DNA of 33,152 nucleotides, taken from Clostridia bacterium (GTDB taxonomy: Bacteria; Bacillota; Sulfobacillia; SLMV01). The notes under the pieces are model-generated. The model was not told where the DNA came from and searched no databases. It saw only the letters and a list, made by a program, of their open reading frames with translations. Shown here in pieces: positions 30,891-33,152 of this stretch. The position numbers and the translations under genes are program-made. Where the stretch lies: positions 1 through 33,152 of the forward strand of contig PUNF01000021.1 of NCBI GenBank assembly GCA_003552525.1. Direction: 5' to 3'. Each line of letters begins with the position of its first letter. Position 1 is the first letter of the stretch.

Positions 30891-31276
30891 CCCTTGCCAC
30901 CTCCACCGTCAAAATGCGCTTCCACCGCTTCCCAGCCACGCCCCTCCATGAGGGCCAGGCCGGTCTCTCGCACCGGGAGATCCAGGGCGCGGGATGCAAC
31001 CAGGACCACGTGCCCGGCTCCTTTGCCCAGCAATGCACGATCTTCCACGGCTTGCACCAGCCCGCGGGCTTCCTCGCCGGAGAATCCCATCCGCAACAGG
31101 ACAGAGCGCTCGATCGAGGGCGACGTGTGCCCGCGGGCCAGGTCCACCAGGGGCTTTACGACGTCTTCTGAGAGTTTCCAAAACCGCTGCGTCAGTTGCT
31201 CGTCATCCAGCGCGTCCAGGTGCTGGCGGCGCTGGGCGAAATCGTCGGAACGCTCCGTGAGTGCCTTACGCTCCAT
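30884..31276 (-). CDS. oraS: D-ornithine 4,5-aminomutase small subunit
   Basis: A 130-residue partner of OraE in the heterodimeric aminomutase. It contains the strongly conserved core D-D-F-A-Q-R-R-Q-H-L, R-F-W-K-L, and S-I-E-R-S-V-L-L-R-M-G-F-S, then L-L-G-K-G-A-G-H and R-E-T-G-L-A-L-M-E-G-R, which match the recalled A. sticklandii OraS closely. It starts with ATG at 31274-31276, overlapping the ortB stop by one base, and overlaps oraE by 7 bases, so the subunits should be made in balance. Confidence 0.96.
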   Translation of the reverse strand: MERKALTERSDDFAQRRQHLDALDDEQLTQRFWKLSEDVVKPLVDLARGHTSPSIERSVLLRMGFSGEEARGLVQAVEDRALLGKGAGHVVLVASRALDLPVRETGLALMEGRGWEAVEAHFDGGGGKGC

Positions 31277-32715
31277 TACGCATCACTCCCCATCTCATAC
31301 CGAATCCCCAGGGATTCCAGTGTCCCCGTTACGAAGGTTTCATCCCGGGCGGTCTCTTCCGCCAGGAAACGGATTTCCCGTGGTCCGAGCACGTCCATAT
31401 CCGCGAACGCGACGGCATTTCGAATCAGCGACGTGCGCATGCGATCGAGGGAATGCTCCCGGGCCCGAACCTGTTCCACTTCCTCGGGGATGACGATAGA
31501 CGCGCCCGGCACACTGTCCGCGGGATCCCCCGTGCGCACTGCCACGCCGTTTTCGCGGGCGAAGGTCAGCTGGGCGGTCGGGTGTTTCCCGGCCCCCGTG
31601 TACTCGCTTTCTTGCACCACGATGACAGCCTCCCGTGGCAGCTCCGCGGCGAGCGGCAATGCGGCCGCGAGGGCGGTGTTCCCGGCGGGTCCCCGTTCCA
31701 GTCCGTCGAGCACGGACAGGAGCTCCGTCGCGTAGAATACTTCGCCCTGGTGCACCAGGACATAGCGCTGCATATAACGAAGCGGTCGCGCTGCATTCCG
31801 CGGTACGTCGGCACGATCCGGCCAGGTGGCGAAGGGGATGCCGAAGCCCGTGTGACCGGTGGTGAAGGATTTCCGGTTGAAATCGGCATCGCCGGCCATG
31901 TGCAGCCCACTGATGTCCACGCTGGCCGCGATGATCTGCGTATCCTGGCAGCCGGCCTGCATCAGGCCCCGCGTGGTGCCGGTGATATTGCCACCACCCG
32001 CGTGGGTCACCACCACCGCATCCGGATCCCGATCGTATTTCTCGCGGACGCCTTCGGCGATCTCGTAGCCGAGGGTCTCGATGCCTGCGATCCCGTAGGG
32101 CGTGTACAGCGAGGCATTGAAGTAGCCAGTATCCTCCAGCAATAGCAGCATATAGTAGAAGAGCTCGGGGCCGACGGTCATCTGGTGGACCTCCGCACCA
32201 TAGGCCTCGCACTTTCGCCCCTTCTCCACGATCTCGGGCTGGCCGATCATGCGGCTGTCGAAGACCTCCTGCACGATGATGCAGTCGAGGCCGCGCATCG
32301 CGGCCTGGGAAGCGAGGGCCGCACCGTAATTCCCGCTCGTGGCGGCGATGACTCCCCGGTATCCCTGCTCCTTTGCCCGTTGCACGCTCAGCGCGGCACG
32401 GCGCGCCTTGAAGCTCCCCGACGGATTTGCCGCTTCGTCCTTTAGCAGGATGCGCGCCCCCATGCCCGACGGTGCGAAAGAACGCACCAGGGCGGTGAGG
32501 TTTCGCAACTCCACCAGCGGCGTGTCCCCCACCCCCAGGTCCCGCTGTATGGTCCGCGTTTCCTCGAGAGAATACCCGACCTCGCGCATCATGGCCTCGT
32601 AATCGAAGGCCATGTCGCCCCGGGCAAAGCGCGAATAGTCCAGGCCCAGGGCCTCCTTGATGATGTCCTCGCGCCGCTGCATCACCGATTGATAGTCACG
32701 TGCGCGTCCCATCAT
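31276..32715 (-). CDS. ortB: 2-amino-4-oxopentanoate thiolase beta subunit (PLP)
   Basis: A 479-residue fold-type II PLP enzyme which, with OrtA, cleaves 2-amino-4-oxopentanoate with CoA to alanine and acetyl-CoA. The PLP lysine is in N-P-S-G-S-F-K-A-R-R-A near residue 103. Further landmarks are A-A-T-S-G-N-Y-G-A-A at about 125 and the glycine-rich phosphate cup T-H-A-G-G-G-N-I-T-G at about 235. It resembles threonine synthase and cysteine synthase relatives, but its place between ortA and oraS identifies it. The ATG at 32713-32715 follows GGGGAGGG and overlaps the ortA stop by 4 bases or fewer. Confidence 0.95.
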   Translation of the reverse strand: MMGRARDYQSVMQRREDIIKEALGLDYSRFARGDMAFDYEAMMREVGYSLEETRTIQRDLGVGDTPLVELRNLTALVRSFAPSGMGARILLKDEAANPSGSFKARRAALSVQRAKEQGYRGVIAATSGNYGAALASQAAMRGLDCIIVQEVFDSRMIGQPEIVEKGRKCEAYGAEVHQMTVGPELFYYMLLLLEDTGYFNASLYTPYGIAGIETLGYEIAEGVREKYDRDPDAVVVTHAGGGNITGTTRGLMQAGCQDTQIIAASVDISGLHMAGDADFNRKSFTTGHTGFGIPFATWPDRADVPRNAARPLRYMQRYVLVHQGEVFYATELLSVLDGLERGPAGNTALAAALPLAAELPREAVIVVQESEYTGAGKHPTAQLTFARENGVAVRTGDPADSVPGASIVIPEEVEQVRAREHSLDRMRTSLIRNAVAFADMDVLGPREIRFLAEETARDETFVTGTLESLGIRYEMGSDA

Positions 32716-33023
32716 CCACCCTCCCCTCGGACCCGGGCACGGGCTTGCAGCCCCGCCCGCGTCAGCTCGGGCACGGGCGCCCCGAAATCGTGGGAATAGG
32801 TGGGCAGTACCGCCACGAGCGTTCCCGCGAGGCGGCGACCGATGGTGCTCTCCACTTCCAATGGTTCACCGACGACAGCATCGTGCACGGCGAATCCCTT
32901 CATCCGCGCGATCATGGGCAACGCAGCGGTATCCTCGGGGACCCCGGGCGCGCGAGAGCCCGCCTCCAGGATCACCCGTTCAATTTGCACCCAATCTCCG
33001 CTGACACATTCCTTGCGATCCAT
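32712..33023 (-). CDS. ortA: 2-amino-4-oxopentanoate thiolase alpha subunit
   Basis: A 103-residue small subunit of the thiolase. Family blocks visible are G-D-W-V-Q-I near the start, R-A-P-G-V-P-E-D-T at about 24, M-K-G-F-A near 41, G-R-R-L-A-G-T-L near 62 and H-D-F-G-A-P-V-P-E-L near 78. The start is ATG at 33021-33023, six bases after the preceding stop. It is translationally coupled to ortB. Confidence 0.93.
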   Translation of the reverse strand: MDRKECVSGDWVQIERVILEAGSRAPGVPEDTAALPMIARMKGFAVHDAVVGEPLEVESTIGRRLAGTLVAVLPTYSHDFGAPVPELTRAGLQARARVRGEGG

Positions 33024-33029
33024 CCGCTC

Positions 33030-33152
33030 TCACTCCCAGTATCCGGGTGCTCCGGGCTCCCGGAGTAGTTCCAGTATTCGACGCACATCCCCCGAGAGGT
33101 TGCGCGGTACCGGCAACTCGGCCATGGTCACTAAGCCCGCCGGTGCAGCGAG
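33030..33152 (-). CDS. ord: 2,4-diaminopentanoate dehydrogenase, C-terminal fragment (cut by window edge)
   Basis: The last 40 codons of a minus-strand gene that enters from beyond the window end and stops with TGA at 33030-33032. The visible end reads A-A-P-A-G-L-V-T-M-A-E-L-P and finishes G-Y-W-E. The P-A/P-G-L-x-T-M-x-D/E-L-P pattern is typical of the Ord C-terminus. In the known ornithine operons ord stands directly before ortA. The enzyme oxidises 2,4-diaminopentanoate to 2-amino-4-oxopentanoate with NAD(P)+. Identification rests on the short tail plus context. Confidence 0.75.
   Translation of the reverse strand, partial: LAAPAGLVTMAELPVPRNLSGDVRRILELLREPGAPGYWE

Overview
The window reads as a GC-rich (by eye about 60 %) chromosome segment of an anaerobic, amino-acid-fermenting bacterium, most likely a Bacillota (clostridial or Limnochordia-like) lineage. 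This rests on a D-ornithine degradation operon of the Acetoanaerobium (Clostridium) sticklandii type, Rnf subunits, strong Shine-Dalgarno sites with frequent GTG/TTG starts, and ykkC and yybP-ykoY riboswitch leaders. The species cannot be named from the sequence. No tRNA, rRNA, IS element, CRISPR array or phage gene was seen.

Layout. (1) 1-9.1 kb, peptide handling: a family-5 solute-binding lipoprotein, signal peptidase I, an M20D amidohydrolase, an orphan OadB-type sodium pump subunit behind a yybP-ykoY (Mn2+) riboswitch with its own terminator, then a minus-strand peptide ABC operon (binding lipoprotein, DppB, DppC) behind a ykkC-family riboswitch (subtype 2, ppGpp-like favoured) with promoter and terminator. 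(2) 9.1-10.6 kb: a MATE efflux pump. (3) 10.6-25 kb, formate metabolism: mobA-fdhD; a convergent 1356-residue formate dehydrogenase fused to 2Fe-2S and NfnB/GltD-like flavin modules, with no export signal; and the plus-strand run fdhE, Tat-exported fdhA, fdhB with a C-terminal membrane anchor, rnfC, rnfD, followed by tatA and tatC. (4) 25.1-26.2 kb: two adjacent small membrane proteins that are paralogues of each other, preceded by a perfect 17-bp inverted repeat. (5) 26.2-33.2 kb: a tightly overlapping minus-strand operon ord(partial)-ortA-ortB-oraS-oraE-glmL/mutL-like-orr, the oxidative ornithine pathway to alanine and acetyl-CoA.

How it fits together. Peptides would be imported and hydrolysed, and ornithine oxidised through B12- and PLP-dependent chemistry that yields NAD(P)H and acetyl-CoA. 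The formate genes supply two enzymes of opposite topology. The standout is the exported FdhAB followed by RnfC and RnfD only, without RnfABEG and without a haem-b gamma subunit. In complete Rnf complexes RnfD and RnfC form the half of the electron path that runs from an outer-face FMN to cytoplasmic NAD+. The layout therefore suggests a formate dehydrogenase plugged into half an Rnf complex, giving a membrane formate:NAD+ oxidoreductase that may be ion-coupled. This is inference, but it is the best candidate in the window for an undescribed system.
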